A stretch of 64,000 nt of DNA, from positions 302,896-366,895 of the forward strand of contig JAUWHO010000023.1 of NCBI GenBank assembly GCA_030605835.1. Reading direction: 5' to 3'. The notes below the pieces were generated by a model. The model had not been told where the DNA came from and did not search any database. It was given only the letters and a program-made list of their open reading frames with translations. This DNA is from Candidatus Zixiibacteriota bacterium (GTDB lineage Bacteria; Zixibacteria; MSB-5A5; DG-27). A program made the translations under genes and the position numbers. Positions 24,932-33,763 of this stretch are shown here, one piece after another (the first letter of the stretch is position 1; every line of letters begins with the position of its first letter).

Positions 24932-25579
24932 ATGAAAAAACTTCTGAAGCGAATTACCCCGGGGCCAATCTGGCAGTTAATGAAAACAGTCTATCACGAA
25001 TTGAAGAAACTCCAGTATCTCACTGTAGGACGCCCTTTTAGGCCAGGCGAAACAACAGCCGCCAAACGCCGTCGAATAGAAGAGGGCTTCTTTGACAAGT
25101 ATTGTCAGGGTAAAGGATTAGACATCGGATATGGCGGCGATCTTTTAGCACCAAATTGTAAAGGATGGGATAGGGAGCACGGTGATGCGCAGTATCTGCA
25201 CGGTATGGAAGATGCAAGATTTGACTTTGTCTATTCTTCACATACACTTGAGCATATGGTTAATCCCGGTATTGCCCTCAGGAATTGGTGGCGGGTTTTG
25301 AAACCCGGGGGATATTTAATTTTATACATACCTCATCGGGATTTATATGAGAAGAAGGAAACTTTACCATCCCGTTGGAATAACGATCACAAACACTTCT
25401 TTTTAACAGACACAGATGAAGAGCCGGACACCATCGGCATCATTCCACTAATTCAACGAACGCTTGCTAATCAGAAAGTAATTTATGCAAAGGAATGCAA
25501 TGCGGGTCATACAATTACAGACCCTGAAATACACAGCGACGGAGAGTATTCTATAGAGGTAGTTATAAGAAAGGAATGA
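24932..25579 (+). CDS. Class I SAM-dependent methyltransferase
   Basis: About 215 residues. Motif I is weak but recognisable (GKGLDIGYGGDLL), an acidic WDREHGDAQYL follows, then 'FDFVYSSHTLEHMVNP' and 'LKPGGYLILYIPHRD', the usual Methyltransf_11/23 pattern. Such proteins in envelope or glycan loci methylate small molecules or sugars; the substrate is unknown. The ATG at 24932 (MKKLLKR) or one at 24857 could be the start; the promoter position allows either. Codon use is clearly more AT-rich than in the metEF genes, so recent acquisition is likely. Confidence 0.72.
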   Translation: MKKLLKRITPGPIWQLMKTVYHELKKLQYLTVGRPFRPGETTAAKRRRIEEGFFDKYCQGKGLDIGYGGDLLAPNCKGWDREHGDAQYLHGMEDARFDFVYSSHTLEHMVNPGIALRNWWRVLKPGGYLILYIPHRDLYEKKETLPSRWNNDHKHFFLTDTDEEPDTIGIIPLIQRTLANQKVIYAKECNAGHTITDPEIHSDGEYSIEVVIRKE

Positions 25580-25693
25580 AACCATAGCTTCCCCAACAGC
25601 GTGTTTCTGGCTTGATTTCCTCACCCAGATGCCTCTGGGACTTCATAAGGAGGCGGAGCTTCTATGAAATCCTACCTAAAAGGGGAGAATAAA

Positions 25694-26071
25694 ATGAGAG
25701 CAAAGACCCTAATTCTCCTTGTAATTGCCTTCGCTCTATTTCAGGGGTGTGAAAAACCCACACTTGTAGTCCCTCAAACGGAAGATTTAAGCGGCTATTG
25801 GGACGTTCATCACATCAGATATGACGGTGCTCTGGTGAGAACTACAAACATTTTCATTAGCCAGTCCGGTGATAGTGTACGGTTTCTGGAGGCGGCGGAC
25901 ACCATATCCACCGGGGTTATCGTTGCTGATACCATAAGATGCAGTGATATGTATTACCTCGGCATATCAAGGATATTCATCGATGACAACTCTCATATGC
26001 ACTCGGAGCCGCCTCTGGCTGAATATTACAAACGTCTTGACTTCGTCAGACACGGACATGAGAAAGCCTAG
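25694..26071 (+). CDS. Small lipoprotein of unknown function
   Basis: About 125 residues with a lipoprotein signal (MRAKTLILLVIAFALFQGC, lipobox LFQGC at about 16-20) and a mature part that reads as a lipocalin-like small beta domain (LSGYWDVHHIRYDG..., FISQSGDSVRFLEA). It should be anchored in the inner or outer membrane facing the periplasm. The ATG at 25694 has GGGGAG seven bases upstream; a second ATG at 25664 has an even better AAGGAGG but would give the signal peptide an unusually long charged start. No relatives recognised. Confidence 0.65.
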   Translation: MRAKTLILLVIAFALFQGCEKPTLVVPQTEDLSGYWDVHHIRYDGALVRTTNIFISQSGDSVRFLEAADTISTGVIVADTIRCSDMYYLGISRIFIDDNSHMHSEPPLAEYYKRLDFVRHGHEKA

Positions 26072-26205
26072 CTTCTGTCGTTGACAAAGCGTCCACCGAC
26101 CTCTGCGCACTCCCCCACATTCCGATTGCAGGTGGACAATCCATCAAAGCCATAAAGCTTTTTCCATTCTCTGCCGATTATCTACAGGTAAGGAGACCCT
26201 ATGAT

Positions 26206-26601
26206 ATGGGCAGGAAGTTCCAGAAGAAGTTGATAGAGAGGCTGACGGAGATGGTCGATTGTTCCGACGCCATGAACCGCATCCTAAAGGAGCAACAGAC
26301 CGCCTTGACAATAGACGACTCCGATAGCCTCCTTCAAGCCATCAATGATATGGACGAGTGTCGCTGCCAACTCCTGGACCTGGATAAGGCCCTCTCCGAC
26401 CTGAAGGCTTCAACCGAATTCTCCCAACAGGCGACAGAAATGCCAGAAGTGGAGGGACTCCTCGCGAGGGTCAACTCACTTCAGGAGGAAAATACAAATC
26501 TGATGCTTTCGAATCGGGAACTAATCAATACCAAGATACGAGTTGCTCCCGAAGAGATAAGGGAACCCCTCTCCGACATGGGCGGATCAGCTCTGAGCTG
26601 A
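26206..26601 (+). CDS. Helical protein, possibly FlgN/FliT-like chaperone
   Basis: 131 residues, nearly all helix with heptad spacing (LIERLTEMVDCSDAMNRILKEQQTALTIDDSDSLLQAINDMDECRCQLLDLDKALSDL). The pattern of a first long helix, a short 'ALTIDDSDSLL' turn and a second helix is that of FlgN-type flagellar export chaperones. A FlgM-like sequence with a sigma-28 promoter lies just downstream, and flgM/flgN neighbours are common. There is no hard motif, so this remains a suggestion; the window's other flgN candidate is at 7239. Confidence 0.5.
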   Translation: MGRKFQKKLIERLTEMVDCSDAMNRILKEQQTALTIDDSDSLLQAINDMDECRCQLLDLDKALSDLKASTEFSQQATEMPEVEGLLARVNSLQEENTNLMLSNRELINTKIRVAPEEIREPLSDMGGSALS

Positions 26602-26674
26602 CACCAGAGGCATCAAGCTTTTCTCCAACAGCCAAACCTCACCCTCTCAACCTACAGATTTCCCCCAGGGGCGC

Positions 26675-26702
26675 TAAAGTTTCTCACCATAATTGTCGAT
26701 AA
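26675..26702 (+). promoter_or_regulatory. Candidate sigma-28 promoter
   Basis: TAAAGTTT (perfect -35), 12 bases, GTCGATAA (7 of 8 at -10). The spacer is one base longer than canonical. It points at the FlgM-like frame. Confidence 0.65.
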
Positions 26703-26718
26703 ACTTGATGGTCAGTTT

Positions 26719-27024
26719 TTGAACAGCGTCGCCGGAGTTCTGCCTCTGGCGGGAGGTTTTTGTTTGAGTTGCAGCTGCTTTTCGCGTCAGAGTGGAATCC
26801 CGCAAGGCATTGCCAAAAAAGCTCATAGTTCAAGACTTGCATGCTTCGAGCCGACCGGCCCTCTGCTCGGCCAGAGAAGATTGAGCCTGATCAGAGCCAG
26901 AATAGCATCCGGCTTCTACGACCGGCCGGAGGTGATTTGCAGAATCGCCGACAGCCTGTTTGTAGAGATATGTTCATCACCATCTGACGGCCAGGTGGAC
27001 AACCCCTGGCCGAGCAGGTGGTAA
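26719..27024 (+). CDS. FlgM-like anti-sigma-28 segment (possibly degraded gene)
   Basis: The frame opens at a TTG and codes 101 residues. Residues about 51-85 (RRLSLIRARIASGFYDRPEVICRIADSLFVEI) fit the sigma-28-binding helices of FlgM, where 'I..RIA.G.Y..PE.IA..L' is the family pattern. The first 50 residues are Cys/Ser/Gly-rich and look non-coding, and the TTG lies only about 17 bases past the -10 box. So either the real start is nearer the motif or the N-terminal half is broken. FlgM holds FliA inactive until the hook is complete. Treat as a candidate. Confidence 0.42.
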   Translation: MNSVAGVLPLAGGFCLSCSCFSRQSGIPQGIAKKAHSSRLACFEPTGPLLGQRRLSLIRARIASGFYDRPEVICRIADSLFVEICSSPSDGQVDNPWPSRW

Positions 27025-27090
27025 GTCCCAGCGGCAGAGGCCGCTGCGCTACCCTACTTAGTTCACAGAAAGCAGTAATGCTCATCGCCT

Positions 27091-27118
27091 GTCTGCTGTC
27101 TACTGTTTGCTGTTTGCT
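27091..27118. repeat. Degenerate 7-base tandem repeat (4 units)
   Basis: GTCTGCT, GTCTACT, GTTTGCT, GTTTGCT in exact 7-base phase, in the gap before the M16 gene. The rest of this gap (27025-27218) shows no gene. Confidence 0.7.
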
Positions 27119-27218
27119 CAATTCCAAACTGGTATTGACAAAACCATTCCAAACAATTACATAACTTACTCGAGAAAGCTTTAGCGCTCGGCTTGGTCAT
27201 TTCACTGTCGGAGGTCTG

Positions 27219-28550
27219 ATGTCCAGAATAGAGAATGTCACCACCATTGCAGTTGTTTTTTTTCTTTCCTCTCTCTTGCCGCTTATAGCTCCACACGCGG
27301 GTAAATTCTCCCCTTCGCCCGCCACTCAATACCAGCTTGACAACGGGATGAAGGTTATCTTAAAAGAAAACCACGCCAGCCCGATGATAACTTCCATCGT
27401 CTGCGTCGGTGCCGGCAGCAAGTACGAAAATGAGCACAACAACGGTTTCAGCCATTTCCTGGAACACCTGCTCTTCGACGGAACCGCCACCAGAAGCCGA
27501 ATCGAGATCAACGAGGGAATCAAAAACTATGGTGGTTATATCAACGCCTTCACCAGAAAAGAGATGACCACATTCTTCATTCTGATGCCGAAGGAGTTCA
27601 TCGAACAAGGGATGGCCATTCAGTCCGACCAGCTTTTCGCCTCAGCCTTCCCGGAGGAGGAATACATCAAGGAACAGAAGGTGGTCATCGAGGAGATAAA
27701 GATGGGCGACGATGACATCAACTCTCGCGTGGAGAAGTTCAACGATAGGGTTGTCTACGGCAACTCACCCTACGCCCTGCCTGTCATCGGCAACGCCGAA
27801 GTCATCTCCTCAATCGCAAGAGAGGAAGTCATCGATTACTGGAAGTCGCATTACATTCCCAACAACATGACCCTCCTGGTGATCGGGGATTTCAAGACCA
27901 AGCATATGAAAAAACTGATCAAAAAATACTTCGGCAGGTGGCAGAGAAAATCTCTCCCGCCGGGGATGGAGGTCCGCTTCAACTTCTCGCCCAGCAACAG
28001 CACTGAAATCCTGCGATTTCCTACCAAGGTGACCAATATCAACATCTCCTATCGGGCGCCGCACTTCTCCAACCGCGACTATTACACCTTCGAGATCATA
28101 GCCCAAATGTTGGATGCCGGGGAGGCCTCACCGTTGTATAAGGCTCTGACCGAGCCTGACCCTCCCTTAGCGACTACTGTTTCTGCCTATCTGGAAACCC
28201 AGAAGGAGTTCTCGCTTTTGCACATCTCTGTCACTGCCGGGAAGAAAGCCGATGTGGAAATGATTGTGAGGATGGTCAACGTCGTCATAAGAGGCTTCAC
28301 CCAGGATCGATTCACCCAGGAGGATGTCGGCCGCTTCATCGTCAAATCGAAAGCCAACGAATACTACCTGGAGGACAAGCTGCACTTCTACGCATTCATG
28401 AAGGCGCAGATTCTCCAGAATTGCGGTTATGATTTCATCGCCGGCTACGTGGATAACCTCTCCAAAGTGGGGCCCCGCGACATCTCCAGAATTGCTCGGA
28501 AATACTTCTCCTATCTGAAATACACCGCCACCGCAGTCGTACCTGAATAA
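27219..28550 (+). CDS. M16-family zinc metalloprotease, catalytic subunit
   Basis: 443 residues with a signal peptide (about 1-27). The inverted zinc motif is intact: HFLEHLLF (HxxEH) near 70, with the distal Glu in the 'EEYIKEQKVVIEEIKMGDDD' region. Two M16 half-barrels follow. It is probably periplasmic and degrades or processes peptides, like PqqL and YmxG-type proteases. The next gene, 16 bases on, encodes an M16 homologue without the zinc motif, the usual active/inactive heterodimer. GGAGG precedes the ATG. Confidence 0.92.
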   Translation: MSRIENVTTIAVVFFLSSLLPLIAPHAGKFSPSPATQYQLDNGMKVILKENHASPMITSIVCVGAGSKYENEHNNGFSHFLEHLLFDGTATRSRIEINEGIKNYGGYINAFTRKEMTTFFILMPKEFIEQGMAIQSDQLFASAFPEEEYIKEQKVVIEEIKMGDDDINSRVEKFNDRVVYGNSPYALPVIGNAEVISSIAREEVIDYWKSHYIPNNMTLLVIGDFKTKHMKKLIKKYFGRWQRKSLPPGMEVRFNFSPSNSTEILRFPTKVTNINISYRAPHFSNRDYYTFEIIAQMLDAGEASPLYKALTEPDPPLATTVSAYLETQKEFSLLHISVTAGKKADVEMIVRMVNVVIRGFTQDRFTQEDVGRFIVKSKANEYYLEDKLHFYAFMKAQILQNCGYDFIAGYVDNLSKVGPRDISRIARKYFSYLKYTATAVVPE

Positions 28551-28566
28551 CGGAAGGAAAAGACCA

Positions 28567-29907
28567 ATGAAGAGGATTTTCTCGATTTTTTTGATAGCGC
28601 TGGTATCAGGAGCATTATTATCAATTTCCGCCTTCGGGGGAACCTCCCACACCAAGTATAAGAAGACAACTCTCAAGAACGGCCTGGCCGTCATAATCAA
28701 AAGCAACCCCGACAGCCGAGTTTTAGGGGTAAACATTATAGGGAAGAGTCGAGTCCTTCTGGAACCCTCCGAGCAGACCGGGATTGCAGATTTCGTCAAC
28801 CGCATGTTGACCAAGGGGACCACTACCCGCTCCGCAGAAGAACTCTCCAAAGATCTGGATGCTATCGGCGCCAACATCATCACCAACGACAACCCTTACA
28901 TCCCCTACGATGACAGATATACCACCCCCGCTTACACCTTTGTCAAGTTCGAAACCATCGACGAGTTCACCGAAAAGGGGCTGGGACTCCTTTCTGACAT
29001 TGTCAAGAATCCCTCCTTCCCGGAGGGGGAAATTCGGAAGACAAAAATGCAGGTCAAGCGGCTTCAGGCAATGGAGGAGGAAAGCACCTACAAAGCCTGC
29101 AGGAAGCTCTTTTACTCTGTCCTTTTCAGCTTTCATCCATACAACAGACCGATTTTGGGCAAGAATGAAACCGTGGAGAGCTTCACCCGACAAGACTTGC
29201 TTGACTTCCACAAATATTTCTACGCCCCGGAAAATCTAATCCTGACAGTGGTGACGAACTACCCCCCGGATGAGATGTTGAAGCTGGTCAGGAAGTACTT
29301 CGGGGATATGAGACCGAGCGGAAAAAGCTACCTCCAGTTCTCTGTCCCCGAGAAATCGCGGGTAAAGAAAACCGCCCAGTTTAGGATGGAAAAGGAGCAG
29401 GTTTACATCTATCTGGGGAACCTCACCTGTGGAATAAAAAGCGAGGATGCCATCCCCCTGGTGGTGGCAACTGCTATCCTCTCCTCCCACTTGGGATTAG
29501 AATTGCGGGAGGTCCAGGGGTTGGCTTACAGTGTCGGTTCTACGGTGAAGTTCGACCGGGATTTCGGATGGTTTTACGTCAGCATGGGGACCGGCTGGGA
29601 AAATTTTACCATCGCCAAGGAGGGAATATTAGCTGAAATCTCCAAGATGAAAGACAGCTACGTCTCCGAACGGGAGCTGTCCAGAGCAGTCAATTCCCTC
29701 TGGGGGAGCCTGCTGACGGCCCGACTTGCCAGGAACAATCAAGCTTACTACATGGGACTGAACGAATATCTAGGCGTGGGATACGATTACGAAGACGAAT
29801 ATCTGAAGAAGCTGAGAAAGGTTACGAAAGAGCAAGTCCAGGAGGTGGCCCAGAAATACTTCGATACCGAAACATACACCATAGCCTACGTGGGAAAAAC
29901 GAAATAA
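28567..29907 (+). CDS. M16-family protease homologue, non-catalytic subunit
   Basis: 446 residues with a signal peptide (about 1-24, ending SISAFGG). The M16 fold is clear (KYKKTTLKNGLAVIIKSNPDS...), but the HxxEH site is replaced by GIADFVNRML, so it cannot bind the catalytic zinc. The second half retains the substrate-cradle pattern 'VQGLAYSVGSTV' near 320. In characterised pairs the inactive subunit completes the chamber and contacts substrate through its R/Y-containing half. It is co-transcribed with the catalytic partner. Confidence 0.9.
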   Translation: MKRIFSIFLIALVSGALLSISAFGGTSHTKYKKTTLKNGLAVIIKSNPDSRVLGVNIIGKSRVLLEPSEQTGIADFVNRMLTKGTTTRSAEELSKDLDAIGANIITNDNPYIPYDDRYTTPAYTFVKFETIDEFTEKGLGLLSDIVKNPSFPEGEIRKTKMQVKRLQAMEEESTYKACRKLFYSVLFSFHPYNRPILGKNETVESFTRQDLLDFHKYFYAPENLILTVVTNYPPDEMLKLVRKYFGDMRPSGKSYLQFSVPEKSRVKKTAQFRMEKEQVYIYLGNLTCGIKSEDAIPLVVATAILSSHLGLELREVQGLAYSVGSTVKFDRDFGWFYVSMGTGWENFTIAKEGILAEISKMKDSYVSERELSRAVNSLWGSLLTARLARNNQAYYMGLNEYLGVGYDYEDEYLKKLRKVTKEQVQEVAQKYFDTETYTIAYVGKTK

Positions 29908-29916
29908 TCACCGTAG

Positions 29917-29937
29917 GGGTCGGAATTTATCCGACCC
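29917..29937. repeat. Perfect hairpin, GAATTTATC core
   Basis: GGGTCGG and CCGACCC enclose AATTTAT, preceded by CCGTAG. It is the reverse complement of the unit at 6239, just downstream of the M16 pair. Confidence 0.75.
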
Positions 29938-29947
29938 TGTTGGCTTG

Positions 29948-29968
29948 CAGTTCACAGTCCACGGTTCA
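29948..29968. repeat. Degenerate 7-base tandem repeat (3 units)
   Basis: CAGTTCA, CAGTCCA, CGGTTCA, then CAGGG. The hairpin at 29976 follows within eight bases. The same order (array, short spacer, hairpin) recurs at 49852-49901. Confidence 0.7.
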
Positions 29969-29975
29969 CAGGGAT

Positions 29976-29996
29976 GGCGGTGATAAATTCACCGCC
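29976..29996. repeat. Perfect hairpin at start of surface-gene 3' module
   Basis: GGCGGTGA and TCACCGCC enclose TAAAT. Then come CTATCTGCTTAATCTG repeats and a CCGCCTCAGGCGG hairpin, leading to the stop of the surface gene at 30069. Confidence 0.78.
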
Positions 29997-30068
29997 CTAG
30001 GGTTGAGAATAGTGCCTATCTGCTTAATCTGTTCAATCTGCTTGTCCGCCTCAGGCGGGCTGTGAATC

Positions 30069-31937
30069 TCACTTCACCAACATCATCCTCTTGGTCTCGG
30101 TGAGATCACCCGCAGTCAACTTGTAGAAATAAAGACCGGAAGAGACAGTTGAAGCACCCCAATTTACCGACTTGTATCCAGCCTCTTGCTCGTTATCAAT
30201 CAGGGTCGCAACTTTTTGTCCGGAGAGGTTGTAGATTTCCAGCTTAACGTGACCCCTTGTCGGCAACTGATAGCTAATTACAGTATTGGCATTGAACTGA
30301 TTGGGGTAGTTCTGATGCAGCAAGAACGCTTTGGGAATAAGCAGATTGCTACTTTCATCGTCGTCGATGCCGGTAGGCCAACCAGAGTTCCTGCCGCCGT
30401 AAGCGGCCATATCAGCTCTGTCGGTTCCAAGGCCGTGGAAACAGTCTAAAAGTACGTCAAGGCTGTCGAGATGACCAGCATCAATACAAGGAGAATTGTA
30501 AGGATCGCCACAATAGACTGCCGTCAGGTGGAAATCGTGATTCTCGGGATCTCTGAATAAGGGGTGAACATCGATATTGCCCTGGCCGGGCCAGCCGCCT
30601 TGCACGTTGCTGTAAGTAATGGTGATGTCACTGTTGAGTAAGTAAATCTCCGGCCCACTTGTCGCTGTATCTGCCCACAAGATCGTATTCGTAATTCTTG
30701 GATTAGATTGATATTTAGAGCCAATGCCGCCGCCATAACCGGCGGAATTTCCCCAGATGGTGTTGTTGCTTATTATGGGATAGCAAAAGTTCGTGCAAAG
30801 AATCCCGCCACCATAATTGAGAACCGAATTCCCAATGATGGTGTTGTTCCTTATGGTGGGGCTGGAATGATACTGGCAACAAATGCCGCCCCCACCGATG
30901 GAAAAAGGGTGAGAGACTGGATTTCCTTTGATGGAGTTATTGCTTATCGTGGGGCTGGAATGGTAATAGCAATGGATGCCGCAGCCCTCGTTTTCATGGA
31001 CGGTGTTATTCCTTATGGTGGGGCTTGAATCCTCGCAATAGATCCCGCCTCCATGCCCAGCGAAATTCCCGCTGATGGTATTATACTCTATCGTCGGGCT
31101 GGACTGATTGTAGCAATCAATCCCACCACCATACCAATATGCCGAATTACCGCTGATGATGTTATTGCTTACGATCGGGCTGGAAAACTTATCACAAGAA
31201 ATCCCACCCCCGCGTCCGAAATCGAGATCGGCTGAATTCCCGCTGATGGTGTTATCGCTTATCGTGGGGCTGGATTCCCAACAGTAAATCCCCCCACCAG
31301 TGCCATAATAGTTGGCGGAATTATCGATGATGGTGTTATTACTTATAGTCCCGCTGGATTCAACGCAATATATGCCGCCGCCTTTCGAATGAACACCATA
31401 CGCCAAATTTCCGCTAATCTTATTGTTACTTATCGCTGGGCTGGATCCGCGGCAAAAGATTCCGCCGCCGCCGAGGTAAGCGGAATTCGCCGTGATAGTA
31501 CTGTTGGTTATCGTCGGACTGGAATGGTAGCAGTAAATAGCACCTCCAAAATTATCTACTCCACTCCCGACACCCTTTCCGCCTTGCAAGCAACAATGGC
31601 TTATTCGGCAATTGCTATTAGCGTAGATAAACCTTATCCCGTGCCAGCCGCTGTCTTGATCCTTAGCGGTGAACTTGATGGAATCGCTTTCAGTTCCCTC
31701 CGCTAGAAGTGTCGCCAAACTGTCCACAATGAACTTGTAGTGCCCCTGGAAATGGACCAGAACCCCCGGCTCAATCACCAGAGTTGACTCTGGCGGCACC
31801 CGTATTTCTCCAACGACATTGTAAGGGCTGTTGTCCTTTGTCCAGGTGCCCCACTGGTCGCCGGAAACGTCAATGGCATTGGCCATCAGCGGAAATAGGA
31901 CGGCTGCTGCAATCAGTGTCAACAATATGCTTCGCAT
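30069..31937 (-). CDS. Secreted beta-helix surface protein with sorting domain
   Basis: 622 residues from the ATG at 31937 (MRSILLTLIAAAVLFPLMANA), which has GGGGAGG upstream; an earlier in-frame ATG would put 11 odd residues before the signal peptide. The N-terminal domain (IDVSGDQWGTW...GEIRVPPESTLVIEPGVLV) is shared closely with the protein at 50192. A long right-handed beta-helix of 'SSPTI.NNTI.GNSA..GGGI.C' turns (about 120-450) follows. A short linker and the C-terminal sorting domain (NYPNQFNA...SSGLYFYKLTAGDLTETKRMMLVK) come last; the Ig-like module of its relatives is missing. Presumed type IX-like export and surface display; ligand unknown. Confidence 0.85.
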   Translation of the reverse strand: MRSILLTLIAAAVLFPLMANAIDVSGDQWGTWTKDNSPYNVVGEIRVPPESTLVIEPGVLVHFQGHYKFIVDSLATLLAEGTESDSIKFTAKDQDSGWHGIRFIYANSNCRISHCCLQGGKGVGSGVDNFGGAIYCYHSSPTITNSTITANSAYLGGGGIFCRGSSPAISNNKISGNLAYGVHSKGGGIYCVESSGTISNNTIIDNSANYYGTGGGIYCWESSPTISDNTISGNSADLDFGRGGGISCDKFSSPIVSNNIISGNSAYWYGGGIDCYNQSSPTIEYNTISGNFAGHGGGIYCEDSSPTIRNNTVHENEGCGIHCYYHSSPTISNNSIKGNPVSHPFSIGGGGICCQYHSSPTIRNNTIIGNSVLNYGGGILCTNFCYPIISNNTIWGNSAGYGGGIGSKYQSNPRITNTILWADTATSGPEIYLLNSDITITYSNVQGGWPGQGNIDVHPLFRDPENHDFHLTAVYCGDPYNSPCIDAGHLDSLDVLLDCFHGLGTDRADMAAYGGRNSGWPTGIDDDESSNLLIPKAFLLHQNYPNQFNANTVISYQLPTRGHVKLEIYNLSGQKVATLIDNEQEAGYKSVNWGASTVSSGLYFYKLTAGDLTETKRMMLVK

Positions 31938-32015
31938 AATTGCCTCCCCAACCTTGAAATTATCAGCCAATAACCGTGATAGCCTTCCCTAGGACTTCTC
32001 GAACTTACCATAAGA

Positions 32016-32043
32016 AATATAACGTATGAATGACGCTTGTCAA
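32016..32043 (-). promoter_or_regulatory. Promoter upstream of beta-helix gene
   Basis: On the minus strand TTGACA, 16 bases, TATATT, about 80 bases before the ATG at 31937. Confidence 0.55.
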
Positions 32044-32075
32044 CAAAAAACCGGCCAGTTTGTGATCGGCTGGGG

Positions 32076-33584
32076 CTAATAGTCGAGGCGGGAAGGATTG
32101 TTCCAGTAAAACTTAGTGACCCCTTTGGGGGTGCCGCACCAGATGTAGTCCCCCTCCAAGGCTAAGGCTTGAACCCTGTCGTCGAGAAGACCGTCCTGGG
32201 AGCTGAACCGTATGAAGACACCGCTCTTTTTGTCCAGTTCATATAGACCAATGCTGGTAGCGGCGAAAACCCGTTCCCTGTTCACTGCCAGCTTTATTAC
32301 GCCCCTCTCAGGCATAGTTCCAGGCGGGATGTAAAGTGTGCTTTTCATCCCCTCTGGCTCGAAAAGGAGAATCCCCCTCGGGGAGGCGAACCAGATCTCT
32401 TCACCCCATCTCCCTATTGCGGTGACAACGCCGCCCAACTTCCCCTCTGGTATGATAAACGATTGCCATTCGCCTCCAACATTCAACCTCCTGAAGACTC
32501 CCAGTTCGGTGGCGATCCAGACGAAACCACTGTCCCTTTCGATATCGTAAATGTGAAGATTGGAAAACCTCTTCCCCTTCGGAAGACCTCTAAAGCTCAA
32601 TGAGTCCGGCTTACCCTTCTTGAGTTCCAGCAAATTCACGCCAGAGATGGTTCCGACCCACAGACCGTCACGAGTTGTCTCCAAACAGCTCACAAGATCG
32701 TTCTCCAGACCGCTGAAAGTGGAAAACCGAGTGAATGAATCTCTATCCTTATCGTAGCGGATGAGCCCCTGCCTGGTGCCGAACCAGACGAAATCTTCAT
32801 CGGCGACAATAGCGGTGACCTCCGCACCGGGCAAACCGGACAGATAGGGGGCTTCGTAATACGACCACTCCTCCAAGCGGGTATCGTATCTGGTAATGCC
32901 CTGCCTTCCGTCCTCGTCAATCCCACCGCCGAACCAGATATCATCCCCATCGAAGCAGATAGCCTCCACATCTCTTGTGAAAAGGCCAAACCTCTTCAAA
33001 ATCAAATCATAGCTTCGCAGCTTGATCAGTCCCGGCCCCAAACCCCAGGTGCCGATCCAGAGGTTCTGCCAGTTGTCCTCTAAGTGAGCGGTGAGGTCGA
33101 AGCGCCTCAGGTGAGGCCCTAAGATGTAACCCTCGGAGACGTAGGTGTAGCCAAACTCCACGAAAAGGTCGGTCAAACTCAGCTTCCCCTTGTCGCTCTG
33201 AACCAGCCCCGCCGGAAAGACTCCACCACCATACCACTCCTCGAAAGTCGGCTGATACATGGCAGTTCCAGAATAGGTGTCGGCCCAGAGTTCATCTTTC
33301 GCGGGATCGTAAGCCAGGCGCCTGACCCAATTATCTATCATCCCATCGGAGGTTGTGAATGGGGTGTTCCACGTTTCCCGGAACCGATCGTAACGCAGGA
33401 TCCCACCGGTGGTCCCGAAATAGATGTATTTATGGTCATAAGCTACGGAGGTGACGTATCTGAAGTTGGTGTAGCTTACCCAATCCCCGGGGCGATAACG
33501 ACCCCGGGCAAAGACAATCCCCGACCACAGAAACAGGAGGATTAATGCGGATAAGATAACATCTCTGACGAGCTTCAAGGTCAA
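32076..33584 (-). CDS. Secreted beta-propeller protein (two-component-regulator-propeller type)
   Basis: About 502 residues with a signal peptide (LTLKLVRDVILSALILLFLWSGIVFA). It then consists of repeated propeller blades 'VTAIVADEDFVWFGTRQGLIRYD', 'SCLETTRDGLWVGTISGVNLLEL', 'VWIATELGVFRRL', 'IWFASPRGILLFE' and 'IWCGTPKGVTKF'. These are the hallmark W(F/V)GT..G(L/V) repeats found in sensor domains of hybrid two-component systems, here without any kinase part. It is likely periplasmic or secreted, binding a ligand or polymer. TTG at 33584 or 33578 is the likely start because upstream codons are uncharacteristic; AAAGG precedes them. No enzymatic domain is visible. Confidence 0.75.
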   Translation of the reverse strand: MTLKLVRDVILSALILLFLWSGIVFARGRYRPGDWVSYTNFRYVTSVAYDHKYIYFGTTGGILRYDRFRETWNTPFTTSDGMIDNWVRRLAYDPAKDELWADTYSGTAMYQPTFEEWYGGGVFPAGLVQSDKGKLSLTDLFVEFGYTYVSEGYILGPHLRRFDLTAHLEDNWQNLWIGTWGLGPGLIKLRSYDLILKRFGLFTRDVEAICFDGDDIWFGGGIDEDGRQGITRYDTRLEEWSYYEAPYLSGLPGAEVTAIVADEDFVWFGTRQGLIRYDKDRDSFTRFSTFSGLENDLVSCLETTRDGLWVGTISGVNLLELKKGKPDSLSFRGLPKGKRFSNLHIYDIERDSGFVWIATELGVFRRLNVGGEWQSFIIPEGKLGGVVTAIGRWGEEIWFASPRGILLFEPEGMKSTLYIPPGTMPERGVIKLAVNRERVFAATSIGLYELDKKSGVFIRFSSQDGLLDDRVQALALEGDYIWCGTPKGVTKFYWNNPSRLDY

Positions 33585-33693
33585 GTTACCTTTTTTGGAA
33601 CGATAAGAAAAACATACGGGGAAATCAACTGGTTTACGGCCATACCGGGTGGCTGCGGCCACTCGGCCACCCTGGAGTGTTGGTTGTGGGTAG

Positions 33694-33715
33694 CCCACCC
33701 GCCCCGGCGGGTGGG
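33694..33715. repeat. Perfect 10-bp hairpin
   Basis: CCCACCCGCC pairs with GGCGGGTGGG across two bases. Confidence 0.7.
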
Positions 33716-33725
33716 ATTCTACGAC

Positions 33726-33748
33726 GGGCAGGAGTTCAACTCCTGCCC
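33726..33748. repeat. Perfect 11-bp hairpin
   Basis: GGGCAGGAGTT pairs with AACTCCTGCCC across a single base (33737). Confidence 0.75.
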
Positions 33749-33763
33749 GAGCAGGGAGGGGGC

